Origin: Adiantum capillus-veneris
Taxonomy: Eukaryota; Streptophyta; Polypodiopsida; Polypodiales; Pteridaceae
Assembly: GCA_014529385.2 (NCBI GenBank)
Contig: CM043944.1
Coordinates: 55,661,768-55,725,767 of the forward strand
Length of the DNA stretch: 64,000 nt
Reading direction: 5' to 3'
Part shown: piece after piece, positions 53,341-64,000 of the stretch
Numbering within the stretch: position 1 is the first letter of the stretch
How the letters are laid out: the number at the start of each line of letters is the position of its first letter
Translations under genes and position numbers: made by a program
Notes under the pieces: generated by a model
Told to the model about the DNA's origin: nothing
Databases searched by the model: none
Seen by the model: only the letters and a program-made list of their open reading frames with translations

Positions 53341-54219
53341 ATCAGCCGCTTCTCCTCAGTGGTAGTGGATGGGGAGGAGTATGTGTTTATGCATGACTTG
53401 GAGAAAGCATTTGGTCCACGCATGGATGAATGCTTGAGCGTGCTATGCACCAGCACCAAATTCCCTTAGACATTGCACCAGATACCCTTGAAAGCAAGCT
53501 CTTGCCACTTGGGGACTCCGTTACTGACACTATTGCAATTGTGTGTGCGGAGGTCCTGGCAGCAGAGCAGTTGCACGTGGATGAGGAATAATTCCAAGCC
53601 ACGCAAGACAAGGTTGAGGCCCCTAGGATGCCTACTTCATTGCGTAACCCCCCCTCTGATGATCCAAAGCTCATAGGTGCGGTGCAAGGCAGCATCGACT
53701 TAGGTGGAAAGGGAAACAAGGAGGAGGAGGATAAGGAGCAGGAGGTAATCTCTATCCTAATTTTCACGTTTTTTTTTACCTTTCATTGTCTTTTTTCTTA
53801 ACCTTGATTGGTTTATGATAGGACGTCTTGGAGGTTGATGAGTTTGCAGCAAGGACAAGTGGCAAGCGGACGGGCTTTGGACGGGCTTTGGACCTCAGTC
53901 TTTCCTTGCGCATTACCTAGGACAACTCCCCCCTGGCGATGTTGCCATTGTACATAATGAATTTACTTCCCAAGGCCATTTTATGGCGTGGTCGTTGAAA
54001 TCTCTGAGCAAGGTTTTGTGTTTGTGCACCATTGCCCAAACTATGCATCTTGTATTCCTAGTGCGTAGATCCCTTGTATGCACAGCATTTGGCACTGGCT
54101 TCCGTGGTAAAGTGCTTGCCCAAATAGGGATACATGCTTCCGTTGGCGCAACTGACCCTAAGGCGACAGCGCAGTCCCTCCTGACTAGGGAGTTGCCTTA
54201 CACTCAAGAGAGGCACTAG
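53341..54219 (+). pseudogene. Possible continuation of the hypothetical gene
   Basis: After 53340 open sequence continues in changing frames. A candidate intron GTAATCTCT (53745) to GATAG (53820) precedes VLEVDEFAARTSGKRTGFG, and 53983-54219 reads MAWSLKSLSKVLCLCT. No domain recognised. Confidence 0.3.
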
Positions 54220-54540
54220 GAAATGGTCAAGAAAATTATGAGCTCCTCAAATGTATGATGTAAAATCAACTTTTTAGAAGTAATAAAATATACTTTGAAC
54301 TGCTTCTCTATCTTGTATGTTTTTTTCAATGTGATCTCTCAATCTTGTAAATTGATAAAATTGGTGATATGTTTCAATAAGTTGTGTCTTTTTTGCTTAA
54401 AGTAACTACACATCAGAAGTGGGATGCACATGATATTTGCTTTCAACTTACCTCGGTACAAAAAACATCTGAGTGAAAAGAAGTGGAATTTGTAATGTCA
54501 TGTTGCATAAAGATTTGCTTTCACTTAATCTAAACTTTTT
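54220..54540. other. Unassigned spacer
   Basis: AT-rich. Its 3' part (from about 54405) is loosely repeated about 328 bp further on, upstream of the second hairpin. Confidence 0.4.
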
Positions 54541-54708
54541 TTGGTATCCTGGGGGGCAGACAAGGCCAGATAATGCAAAAAAAAAGGGTGGCCCCCACAA
54601 GGGCGTGCAGATGGCCCATTCAGAAGTTTCGGATGGTTGTCCTGTGCGCCCTTGTTGCCACCCTTTTTTTTGCATAATTAGGCTATTGTTGCACTCCGGG
54701 ACCCTGGA
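54541..54708. repeat. Hairpin element 1 (foldback MITE-like)
   Basis: Arms face each other: ATGCAAAAAAAAAGGGTGGC and GCCACCCTTTTTTTTGCAT, with ACAAGGGCG-GCAG and TGCGCCCTTGT inside. Arms about 70 bp, loop about 25 bp, several mismatches. Confidence 0.88.
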
Positions 54709-54868
54709 AAAGGTGAGATGAACATAATATTTAACTTGTCAAGCACATTATGCCTTCCTTCAACTCAACTTACCAGTTCCCTGCACCAAAAGACCAAATC
54801 ACATGGGACAATGTAAAAATCTAGTCTCATATTGCATAAACATATGGTTTCACTATATATCAACATTT

Positions 54869-55057
54869 TTGGTAACCTAAGGGGCAAACAAAGCTAGAAA
54901 ATGCAAAAAAAAAGGGTGGCCACAAGGGCGCGCAGGTGAGCCATCCAACAAGATCTCTATCATCTTCGTCTAATAAATTTTGGATGGCTCGCCTGCGCGC
55001 CCTTGTGGCCACCCTTTTTTTTGCATTTTCTAGCTTTGTTTTCCCCTTAGGTTACCA
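54869..55057. repeat. Hairpin element 2 (foldback MITE-like)
   Basis: Near-perfect inverted repeat: arms 54869-54948 and 54980-55057, loop about 31 bp. The left arm starts TTGGTAACCTAAGGGG and the right arm ends CCCCTTAGGTTACCA. Same core as hairpin 1, 328 bp away. Confidence 0.95.
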
Positions 55058-55542
55058 GAAATTTTGATATTAAATTTAAATTTAACTCTTCATGGCCAGA
55101 AGCACTTAAAACACATGGATAATCCAAAAAGCCAAATGACTATGGAGACAGTAGACACAACTCTTAATCATTTTTTCATTGCAAAGTCATCTGATTACAA
55201 AGAGAAGGGTGTGCAATACAAAAAGGGACGTGTAAATTTGGCCAATGCTCGAAGTCCCGTTGCAATCGGCGTCACGGTGTGCAAGCTGCATCCTTTGGTT
55301 GTATTGTCACTCTCTTTGCATGTATGGCGCATAGGTTGGTATCTTCCAACACCGAAATGATGTGGGCCTCTGCAGCTTCTTGAATAGCCTCCAGCGCTAC
55401 TGTTGGCATCCCTATATTGATTTCCATAGCTTTGAAGCACCTCTTTCACTATACGAGCAAAGGGGGCACTTCGAATTAAAAGCTCAGTAGTCTTCTGGTA
55501 GTGCCAAATTTCTGCAAATGCCCTTGCTATTTTTCGACGCCT

Positions 55543-56695
55543 CTAAGATTGTCTTGGGGACACTTGCACATTTGCTGGTTGGCAGCGTCTAGGCTTCTTG
55601 AAAAACTTTGATTTGCGCATGTTTACATGCTTTAGGGTTGGATCTGCAGCCTCTTCAGAGTGATCCTCTTCCCTTGCCTCCCGATCCTGTGTTGTGGAGA
55701 GAGCTCCCTGGCCACGAGGCAATCCCCCCAATAGCCACTCGGTGTGTGCACGGTATATCAGCTCGCTGCCATGGTGTATCTGTCTCTGATTCAGTATCTG
55801 TATGGACCACCTGAGCTCTGGATGGTCTGCTTTGAATTGTGGCACAGAGGCTCCTACCTATCAGACTCTGGTGTTTGTTGGGCCTGCTCTTCTCGCCAGT
55901 GTTGGGCGCATTGCTTCACTCTACATCAAGGTGTTTGTTGTTGTGCACGTGAAGACTCTTCTGTCCTTGATGACTCCTAGGCCCGACTACCATGCCCACT
56001 GCTAGAAGTGTTCCTAGAATGGCCAAGTGTTTGTGGCCGTTTTCTTGTGCCTTTAAGCCATGTCGGCTTCTCACATCCATGGAGGGTGTTTCTGTTGGCA
56101 GGCGGATACTCTTTTGCGGTTTGTTTGATGCGCGCCATTAGGTATGGTAAGAGCTCACCTGTGCTTAAGAAATGAGTGATTTATGAGAGCATGCAATATT
56201 TATAAGGGCCCATTTTAAAAGGGCGGTTCACACTATTTAAAAAGAAACTATTATTTTTTAAATGGATGCACCAAATATTTTTAGAAAAACATGTCAAGAG
56301 TTGGCAGGGTTCATGTGTAGTCACTCACGCAGAATCCACTTTGACCCTTGTCGCACTCTGCACTGGCTCCATGCAGCATGCTTGGCGAGGCCTTGCGACA
56401 TATGTCCCTTGCTGTTGTGCTCTTGACGACTCCATTTCCGCACTTCCCTAGCAATATTGGATTGTCGCGCACGCTCCATTGTGAGCTTACGAGCATATGT
56501 TGTGCGAAAAAACCAGTTGAACATCTCCTCCAAATAATTGGATTGCACCATTCCACCACCATGTCGAGTATTTTTTGAAGTATACCCCCCTTGCTCAATA
56601 ATGGGACTTCTCCATGCCTTGAGTGCTAAAAATCTCAAGTGAGCCATATTTGTGCATAAAAATTGCACCATGTGCAAATAAGATATGTTATTCAC
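55543..56695 (-). pseudogene. Transposase-like gene, C-terminal exons
   Basis: 56321-56695 (-) reads LKAWRSPIIEQGGYTSKNTR and EEMFNWFFRTTYARKLTMER. This layout (turn, GG, long basic helix) resembles the C-terminus of some eukaryotic cut-and-paste transposases. 55543-55845 (-) is polar and basic and may be a terminal exon. Family not identified. Confidence 0.4.
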
Positions 56696-56799
56696 ATGAG
56701 AAAATGATCCACATTATGTAAGATAAACAATCCCTTGTAATAATTTCACCACGTAACATGGCTTACCATGTAATGTGTGATGTTATTTTTACCTCAAGA

Positions 56800-57110
56800 A
56801 AGGGTGAAGACCTTGGTAAAATCCGCCAAGGCTTCTTGAAACGATTGGCGTTGTTCTTCTGTTGTGCTGGTAAGGCCTATAAGCTTGACCATTTTATCAA
56901 ATGTATCTAAACTTGCTTTCGCTTGTTTGCAAGCTCGCCATTTGAATCATTGTCAATACTAGCTTTACATAACTCCTTCCAAAGTTCCCAAAAGTTACCT
57001 GCCTACTGGTTGGAGCTGTTTTGAGCATCATATCAACCTGGCTTTCCTTGGGTTACTTTTCTCAAAAAGTGTCTAGCTTTTTGTCCACTCATTGACACTT
57101 GTTGGGAAAT
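56800..57110 (-). pseudogene. Transposase-like gene, helical middle segment
   Basis: Minus-strand sequence reads LWKELCKASIDNDSNGEL and, after a shift, FDKMVKLIGLTSTTEEQRQS and ADFTKVF. An intron with GTAACT near 57000 is plausible. No known domain. Confidence 0.35.
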
Positions 57111-57880
57111 TTAATGGGCATCCCCTTTGTTCTTTGCAGCAACAATAGACACATTTCCACGGTGACAGCCAATGGATTTCAAGGGTGCCTCCACCTTTTT
57201 GATCGCTTCCTGGGACTTTTCCAATGGCTTTATTATGAAAGCATAGTCAATGTGGAGCTTTGATAGCCTATCAAAAATGTGCATGAATACGTGTAATGTA
57301 CAAAAATGTACGATCAATAGAGAAAATGGAAAGATTAAATTCCAAGCATGGTCCTTTTGTGCACGGTCTAGGGCATTGAGCATGGGACATCTCAAAATAG
57401 ACACTTCCCATTCTCTGCCTTCATCACCAACATTGCGACAGTCCAACCCTTGTTCTCCATCCCTTTGCCATGGAAGCATTGAACCGACCTTTGCAGAGCT
57501 CTTGTGTGATTTTTGTCCGAGAGGTTTGTACCCTTGAGTGCAAAATGGACAAGGCATGAGAGAAGAAGCCCCTTGTTTGCAGTGAAGCAAACACTTTATG
57601 ATCTTCAAGTCCCCAACTAAGTGCCACTCCACATCATACCTACCAAAACCCTCAACCTTCAACTTCTCACCTGCAATTTGGGAGTGTATTACTTCTGTGA
57701 TCCATGGAGTTCTCTCAAAAATCCATGAAAGTACTCCATCGGTCTCTTTGGGCATCTCAATAGAACCCAACCACCAAATGTCTTTCTCTGATTGCACACT
57801 AAAAGACGAGGTGGGAGATGGCTCTCAGCTGAATCCCTTCGCTTGGTTTGCAAAAGGGTCTCATTCATTAGAGTGACACT
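57111..57880 (-). pseudogene. Transposase-like gene, putative catalytic core
   Basis: The 228-residue frame has DIWWLGSIEMPKETDGVLSW, then VEWHLVGDLKIIKCLLHCKQ and MPCPFCTQG: an acidic residue in G-D-L-K followed by a C-x2-C zinc-like pair. FCTLHVFMHIFDRLSKL with His/Cys comes later. An Asp followed by C-x2-C and then C-x-x-H recalls RNase H-fold transposases with an inserted zinc knuckle. I cannot name the superfamily. Upstream residues (to 57880) are Arg/Leu-rich and open. Confidence 0.5.
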
Positions 57881-57989
57881 TAGCCTCTCTAACCTTCGAC
57901 CTTTAACTATTTGTCACTCAGTAAGTTTCAGCACAAAAGCGACCTTTGTGCTAAGCATTGCAAAATATATAGTAGCAAGACCTTATACT

Positions 57990-58570
57990 TCAAAGTCTAT
58001 GATAAAAAAACAACCAAAAGAAAAAAATATAGTGTGTCACCTTCTTCAGATAACTTGTAAAATCTAAGCATGGCTTGTTGAAGCCTTCTAAGGTCCACAA
58101 AAATATTGTTCCACATTGTGTAAGGGAAACTCTTCTCAAGAAGGTCATATGGAGTGTTCTTACCTTTTTTCCTTGCCTTTGTTGTGCACGAAGCATAAAG
58201 CAAAGTTGGCATAATGTCCTCAATGTGTAGGTATGCCCCAATGCAAGAGAACACATCTTCGTTTGTGGCCTTCTTTACAAGGTTGACCTTGTGCGGAACA
58301 AAAAATAGGTTTTTCACAATGCCACACTCTTTAAGGGCATCCTTTAGGAGTCAAAAAATAGCCTGATAGGCTTTGGTGTTGATCCCACTCTCATCACAAA
58401 CTTGTTGCACGTCATTTTCACTAACCACATTTCTCAATTTGCGCATAAGGTCTTTGGTGACTGCATCCTTAATGTGCTTACCTCCAAGTGATTGTAAGAT
58501 AGAAATCACATCATGGGTATTGAGACAACTAGTGAGAAGGTTGACTCCATCATCTTGACTTGTTTATCGT
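57990..58570 (-). pseudogene. Transposase-like gene, N-terminal region
   Basis: 57997-58317 reads NLFFVPHKVNLVKKATNEDV, YDLLEKSFPYTMWNNIFVDL and RRLQQAMLRFYKLSEEG. Upstream, to about 58570, one stop separates it from DLMRKLRNVVSENDVQQVCD. The helical character suits a regulatory or dimerisation domain. Several breaks. Confidence 0.45.
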
Positions 58571-58640
58571 ATGCCTCTTGGACGAATTTTTTTGCAACCA
58601 ATAAGATAAATGTTAGCAGATAGTGTGAAGTAAGAATGTA

Positions 58641-58961
58641 TCATGCAAGTAAAGACCAAATCACCTTGTGGTGTCTCTCACTCATTGTTTGCATGCTCCA
58701 CCCGAAATGTGCAAGGGTTTCAATGGATGAATGCGTGCGTTTGCGTTCCCTTGCACCAAGGGGTGTTTCTTTCAAATATGTGATGGTGTTGGCAAGCTTC
58801 ATAATGTGGGAATCCTTTTCCTGCATTTGTTGTTGAAGAGTTTCAACTTCCCTCTTCGAAGAAGCAATACTATCTTGTAATGCCGTCGTCGCTAAAGAGC
58901 TTGAGATTCGTGCATCCACATATGCAAAGAAGCACATGCACCCATACACAACCGCTTGCAA
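58641..58961 (-). pseudogene. Coiled-coil exon upstream of the transposase-like gene
   Basis: 106 residues. The central part (STALQDS-like to QQQMQEKDSHIMKLANTITY) has heptads typical of a short coiled coil, followed by a basic patch (KETPLGARERKRTHSS). It is in the same orientation as the downstream exons and may be the N-terminus of the same protein. Confidence 0.4.
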
Positions 58962-58969
58962 TAGCCTAA

Positions 58970-59734
58970 CAATCTTGCTTCTCTCCTTTCAAGATATTAC
59001 AAAAATGTCGAAAAGTTATTAAAAGATGGATGGAAGCGGCTTATAGGATCGTAAGAGTACTAATGGCCATCCATCCAAATGTTAACATTAGTCTCACCGA
59101 CTGTGCGACGTTCCCTATGATAACCTTTGATCACCCTCATATGCTGCCTTCGGTGCAAACGTCGTGGACAAACGAATATGTACACTTTTGGTGTGCGGAG
59201 TACGTAGTGGTGGTAGCAGACGATTTGTGATGTTCGTAAGCACCATGGAAACTATTGCGTAAGGAAGCAAAGAATGAAAAGATAGAGGGGGAGGGGGGGG
59301 GGGGGGGGGGGGGGGGGGAGGGGGGGGAGGGGGGGGAGATGGGAGGAGAGAAGGGGGAAGGGGGGGGGGGGAGGGAGGGAGGGAGGGAGAGATTGGGAAG
59401 GAGGAGAAAGGTAGGAGCAGGGAGGGAGAGAAGAGGAAGGAGGAGGAGAGAACAAAGTGTTTTTTACTTGTTGAGAGAAAAGATCTTGAAAAAATGGACT
59501 TTCAAAGCTTGTAAGTTTAAAAAAAGACCAAAAAATGATTTTTGGATATGTATATATGTTGAGAGGGAGTTTTAAGTCAAAAATGAGTAAAAATGAGTTT
59601 TTTTTAAAAAAATCAAATTTTGACTCTTAATGACCCACGTTTTTGCTGATGTGACCACACCCCTATACTTCCTTCACTTTCAAAAAGCTAAAGAGAAAAT
59701 AACCTCTTAGATCCACATCCTACATTTCTCTTTT
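58970..59734. other. G-rich purine tract and unassigned DNA
   Basis: 59287-59450 is almost pure G/A on the plus strand with long G runs, followed by AT-rich sequence. No gene. Confidence 0.7.
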
Positions 59735-59849
59735 TTCTTTTAACAAAACTCACAATTGTGAGTGAATTATATTTACAACCCAAATAATTACAAGGTCTTG
59801 TCATGCTCGTGTTGAGCCATGACGTCATCCAGGGACCATAATTACATCG

Positions 59850-60460
59850 GCTATCAGGGCAGCCATCCCACCCAACTCGCCCCCTTATCCTTGATATATA
59901 GGGTCCCTTATCATGTTCTTCTGAGATCTTTTAATTACTGATAGCCAAGATTTTCCCCCGTCCTAGGCATGCCCTCTGTTGTCAACAAGGCACAAGTAGT
60001 CCTAGACCAATCCTCCGAGTGTTGCTTGTGTCTGAGCGTCCATATTAGCACTTTGCTCTCTTGTATAATTTCTGCGAAGCTTGCCACCTCAAGACCTCCT
60101 TCAAACACACAGCGGTTCCTTGTCTACCATACATTATATAAGAAGACGTACCTGACAATTTGAGTGCTGATGAGGATGGCAGGACCACCTAAATTCTTCC
60201 ATCCAAGGAAAAGATCAATCTTGTAAAACCAATTTTCCATGTTCTTTGGACCCACTTACATATTTTCCCTGCGAGGCCTTTGATAGTTGGGCAATCCATG
60301 AAGAGGTGAGCCAGATCTTCACTAGCCAACCTGCATCCCAAGCATCGATCTGACCCAATCCCACTTTCCTAAATCTTCACCCCCATCGGTAGAGCATCCA
60401 AATTACCTTCCACAAAAATACCTTCATGTGCTGCAGAACCTTTGGCTTCCAAATCTTCTC
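59850..60460 (-). pseudogene. LINE ORF2 C-terminal region
   Basis: Broken frames with VFLWKVIWMLYRW-like, TSSWIAQLSKA and, downstream, RNRCVFEGGLEVAS correspond to the zf-RVT segment and tail of plant LINE ORF2. Cys/His ligands are only partly retained. Confidence 0.6.
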
Positions 60461-60589
60461 CATTACTTGCTCCCACCTTTCCTCCGGCCATTTTTTTTTC
60501 CATATCTTGTTAAGGAGGCTAGAACAATTCTTCTTATGCATCATTGTCTGGTAAATGTCTTTAGGATGGGGCTTCCAAAAGAGACTGCT

Positions 60590-61260
60590 TCAAAGCCATT
60601 TCCAGGCATTCCAGTCAAACTCCGAATCACAAATAGGCATCACTATATTGTCAAGCTCTTTCCTCACTTTGTGGACCAGCAAGACCTCCAAGCTATTCAG
60701 TTGGTACTGGGTAACTAGAAGGTCAATGGTTTTCCTTGTTGTCACTGTCCCCCATAAGTGCCCTAGTCGATTCAGACCCTTAGTATTCAGCTTCCTGACT
60801 GTCTCTATCGAATAGGGAATTTGTGACGGATCTACAACTTTGGAAAGCCAGGGGGACCAATGCAAAATGGAGTTCTTGAAGTATCTGGTTTTTTCCTCCC
60901 ACTTTAAGACTCCTGCTGTTCTATTGCATTTTCTTACCAATTCTCCTGTGCTGCCCCCCAGTCTTAGGGTAGTCCACATCGGGGCTAACAGCTTGCATGA
61001 ACCTCCACCCCTCTCCACTTTCCCCCTTTGGAGCCAAGTTTAGCTGCTTCTATCATATCTTTGATCATGACAGCCCAAACTTGATCCTGTTTAGCCAAGG
61101 AAACAACAAATTTGGTGCAACAGGCTTCTGCATGGTCCACAGGGTTGATAATTCCGAGGCCTCCTTGATTCACCGGCCGAGCAACTGATTCCCAACGGGC
61201 CCATTGCCATGGCCTGGAGGATTTCATGTTGTTTTTCCATAAAAATCTTTTCACTAGTTT
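60590..61260 (-). pseudogene. LINE ORF2 post-RT region
   Basis: 60985-61254 reads MKRFLWKNNMKSSRPWQWAR and VNQGGLGIINPVDHAEACCT, the FLWG / GGLGI block found after the RT in plant L1 elements. 60590-61018 continues with ILHWSPWLSKVVDP and RLGHLWGTV. Confidence 0.85.
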
Positions 61261-61499
61261 TAAGAACTCTTTCTAGTGACACTTAGGCATCTTGAGAATC
61301 GGGCTAATGAAGGCAATATAAGGAATCATAAAGGCATTCATCGCTTTTATCCGACTTGGGAATGGGAGAAGAGCATACTCCCACCTACTCATTTTCGTTT
61401 TGATTTTTTCAAGCACCCACTCAAATCTTTGCTTGTGAGTTACGTCCCCACCCCCAAGGGGGCTCCCAGATGTCTGAAGATATTCCCTTTAGTGACAAT

Positions 61500-62514
61500 C
61501 TCCCCCGATCAGTCAGAAGGGTCAAATGAGTCATTTTCCAATAGGGAGATCAACCTTGACTTCTCTATATTACACTAGGACCCCGAAGCTACTTAGAATA
61601 TTTGTACAATCTCCAGAGCTTTCCTAATGACCTGGGGGCACGCCTTCAAGAAGAGGAGAGAATCGTCTACAAAAAGTTTTGCTAGGAGTTGGCTATTTCC
61701 TGGCAAAGCCAGGCCTTGCAACTCCCCTGGTTCCGCACTAGCTTCGAGTTTCGTGATTAAAGGATGTGATCCTATGGCAAAAAGTAGGGGGGCCAGAGGG
61801 CATCCCTACTTAATAGACCTTTTGACCTCAAAAGACTCCACAACTCTATCGTTGAAAATGAGCTCCGACTGGCTTCCAGCTCCCAATACACCTACCAGAC
61901 GACAAAGGCGCGGTCCAAAGCCAAAGCTTCCATGACGGCTTCTATATATGTCCATGTTATTCTGTCATAAGCCTTATCCCCAACTGTAGCAGTACACACT
62001 CTTGCTTTGTGACAGTTGCGTACTCGATGCCCACCATTGCTGCCAAGATGTTATCGTAAATGGACCTTCACCTATGTTGATGGAGAGAGATGATTTCGGT
62101 TAGTAAGGGGGCTAGTCTGATGGCTACAGCTTTAGCAATAATTTTATAGGCCACCGACATCATAGTTATAGGGTGCCAGTGTTTTAGTTGAGAGAAACAG
62201 ATCTGTTTGGGGATGGGTTTGATAAGCCCTTTCTTTACACTTCTCTCCAACAACCCTTCGACAATGGCTTTATTGGCCAGCCTTGTGATTGGGACCTTGA
62301 GATCGTCCCAAAATTCTCTATAGAATTCCAACGTCATCCCATCCCAACCAGGGGACTTTTCCTTGCCAAGGGCTTGCAATGCTAGTGGACATTCGTCTTC
62401 AAAAAATGCTAGTGGACATTCGTCTTCAAAAAATGCCCTTTCCAAGGAATTAGCTTCGGAGTGGGGGATCTTTTTCTTCACACTCTGAAGTAAGGACCAT
62501 CTAGCTTCCTCCAC
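61500..62514 (-). pseudogene. LINE reverse transcriptase
   Basis: 62068-62514 has GKEKSPGWDGMTLEFYREFW (RT entry) and GLIKPIPKQICFSQLKHWHP, ITMMSVAYKIIAKAVAIRLA (RT blocks 2-3). The catalytic box reads FVDD near 61640-61676 after frameshifts, where non-LTR RTs usually have FADD. A 27-bp in-frame tandem duplication (62378-62431) repeats nine residues, FFEDECPLA. Inactive. Confidence 0.92.
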
Positions 62515-62764
62515 TTCTTGGGACTGGGTCCAATGATTTGACTAAGATAGGTCAGCATCAGACCAGCCATCTCATCCTGGTTATGAACTACTGTCCCTTT
62601 CTCATCTTCGAGCGAGCGGACGTGGCCTCGGTTCTTCTTGATTTTTAAAGCCCTAAAAAAGTGAGCTTGATTAGAGGCTTCAGGTTGTAGGAAAGTCTCC
62701 CTGGAGAGAAGCCTTGCCTTTCTAATATCTTCTAACTGCTCATTAGCAAGATTAGATTTGGCTT

Positions 62765-63800
62765 CTAGCCATCACTTGTGCTCATCCTTAGTAGCAAGCC
62801 CATTGGGTTTTTTGGAGGTAAGCACCTGTACCTCCGGTGTAAGATGCAGAAGGTGTACCTCCCTATAGCTTTCTTAATTTCGGGGCCTGAGGTTTTGATT
62901 GCTTTCTCGATGCTCCCAGCAAAGAGGTCCCACGCATTGTGTTTGTTGAGGTCGACATCTTTTTTGAGCTTACCTAATGCTTTCTTGGTTATATTCCTAA
63001 AAAGAGGGTCTTTGAATAGGTGTGCCTTTGTTACCAATAGTTTTTTTCCACCTCTTGGGGTCTGCTCCTCCCTTGTATTCTTCTTAAAATGAATGTGCAG
63101 AGGTATGTGATCCGATAGGCTTTTTGTTGGGACTACCTTCATCTCCATCAACGACGGTATCCACTCCGCTTGGTGTGAGCAATAGAATCTGTCCAGCCTG
63201 GAGGCAATGCGGGCATACTGGAGGCTTGTGTAGGTGAACTCGGGCGTGCTATTCCATGGGCCGATTTCCCATAAGTCGATCATCATCGATTTTTCGCACA
63301 AACTTTGCCATTTAGACCTTTCCGAGCCAACCAACATATTGGAGGGTCCTGTTCTATCCTTGCTCTTTTCTACCATATTGAAGTCGCCAACCAACAACCA
63401 CTCACCTTCAATAGTAGTATCTTTAAGATGCATCCATAGTTTAGCTCTGTCTTTTGCATTGCAAGGGCCGTACACATTCACAATGGTGAAGGGATACCCT
63501 TCCCATCTAATTCTAATCCCCAGGATCCTGCCGGATAGGTGGTTTAGAACCAACTTCGGCTCCAATTCTTTGTCTACAATACTGAGGACACCACTGAAAC
63601 CATTACTTCCTTCTAGAATACTAATTTCTTTCCTAGCGCCTGCTTTCTCTTGCTATAGGCATCTAAATGGTGTTCCTAGATGGCCCAGTAGTTGATTGCC
63701 TTCTCCTTTTTTATTTCCTCCCAGAATATGGTACTCTTCTTACGGGTTTTCAACCCCTTTACGTTCCACGATTGGATAGTGAGAGACTCCATCATTAATG
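62765..63800 (-). pseudogene. LINE AP endonuclease domain
   Basis: The N-terminal part near 63795 reads SLTIQSWNVKGLKTRKKS (the NxRG-like first strand). The main frame (62765-63565) has PFTIVNVYGPCNAKDRAK, GEWLLVGDFNMVEKSKDRTG (catalytic D and N), ASRLDRFYCS and SLSDHIPLHIHF (catalytic SDH). This enzyme nicks target DNA for target-primed reverse transcription. Frame breaks occur around 63570-63680. Confidence 0.93.
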
Positions 63801-64000
63801 AGGGGTTCATTTGGAAAGAGGATCGAATTCTTCAGTATCCGAATCATTCCCCCCCTCCCTCTCCTTGGTCTTAGGAGAATCCGGAGGTTCAAAGTCTAAG
63901 GATTTTTTTTCTTGCAGTGTTGCAAATGGATTGTGTAGTGGGACAGTGAACCCCCCTCCTACATTTGTCTTAAAAAAAGGCTAGAAAAGCCTATTCAAAA
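63801..64000. other. 5' flank of LINE ORF2
   Basis: Probably the ORF1-ORF2 junction or spacer; no motif recognised. Confidence 0.4.

Larger units (their letters stand above)
59735..63800 (-). mobile_element. L1-type LINE, ORF2 region, decayed
   Basis: Minus-strand order is AP endonuclease, RT, C-terminal zinc region, then an A-rich end near 59735 (TTAAAAGAAAAAAGAG), the usual LINE tail. ORF1 would lie beyond 63990, outside the window. Many frameshifts and stops. Confidence 0.88.

Noticed and set aside
59252-59575. Gly/Glu-rich and Pro-rich proteins on opposite strands
   Set aside because: Artefacts of the G-rich purine tract.

Overview
The window is a block of plant nuclear repeat DNA in which nearly all recognisable coding sequence belongs to transposable elements. 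The evidence for a land plant is a Ty1/copia element with a UBN2-type Gag and a tRNA-Met primer site, several Ty3/gypsy elements, a CACTA element with a TNP2-type transposase and a CACTACAAGA terminus, an L1-type LINE and a Helitron-type helicase remnant. Nesting, long LTRs (about 2.4 kb inferred) and heavy decay suggest a large, repeat-rich genome such as a gymnosperm, fern or lycophyte. That rank is a guess. I see no intact host gene, rRNA, tRNA or CRISPR array.

Layout. 1-640: unassigned. 640-3600 (-): decayed Ty3/gypsy element A, gag to RNase H. 3955-4599: an LTR, its polypurine tract (PPT) and the tail of a gag-like protein (B-like). 5808-7522 (+): TRIM-like mini LTR element. 8811-9802: (GT)n and the LTR of element B. 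9855-13275 (-): large broken coiled-coil gag-like gene of element B. 13300-15919: long LTR-like region carrying four palindromes about 280 bp apart. 15921-21732 (-): Ty3/gypsy element C. 21733-24097: a second long LTR with two different palindromes 284 bp apart. 24419-25342: foldback element. 25687-38005 (-): Ty3/gypsy element D, split by complete copia element E (27958-33250, +) with 321-bp LTRs and a target-site duplication. 38020-39460 (+): deleted gypsy fragment F. 39480-40365 (-): CACTA transposase fragment. 41235-45001 (+): non-autonomous copia element G. 45160-45725: simple repeats. 45815-45970: CACTA terminus, directly abutting a Helitron-type helicase fragment (45971-46500). 46500-54219: mostly unassigned, a few open frames. 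54541-55057: two related hairpin elements. 55543-58961 (-): exons of an unclassified transposase-like gene. 59735-63800 (-): decayed LINE.

How the parts relate. C and D share one unusual polyprotein plan: Gag, retropepsin 1, RT, RNase H, two successive H2C2 zinc modules, integrase core, basic coil, second retropepsin. Their long LTRs are partly collinear, and each carries a palindrome array at a comparable distance from the PPT although the palindromes differ in sequence. Elements B, the TRIM and G are non-autonomous and would need enzymes supplied from elsewhere. Almost every ORF is broken. The mismatches in the palindromes and several stops in E are the kind of transition expected from deamination of methylated cytosine.
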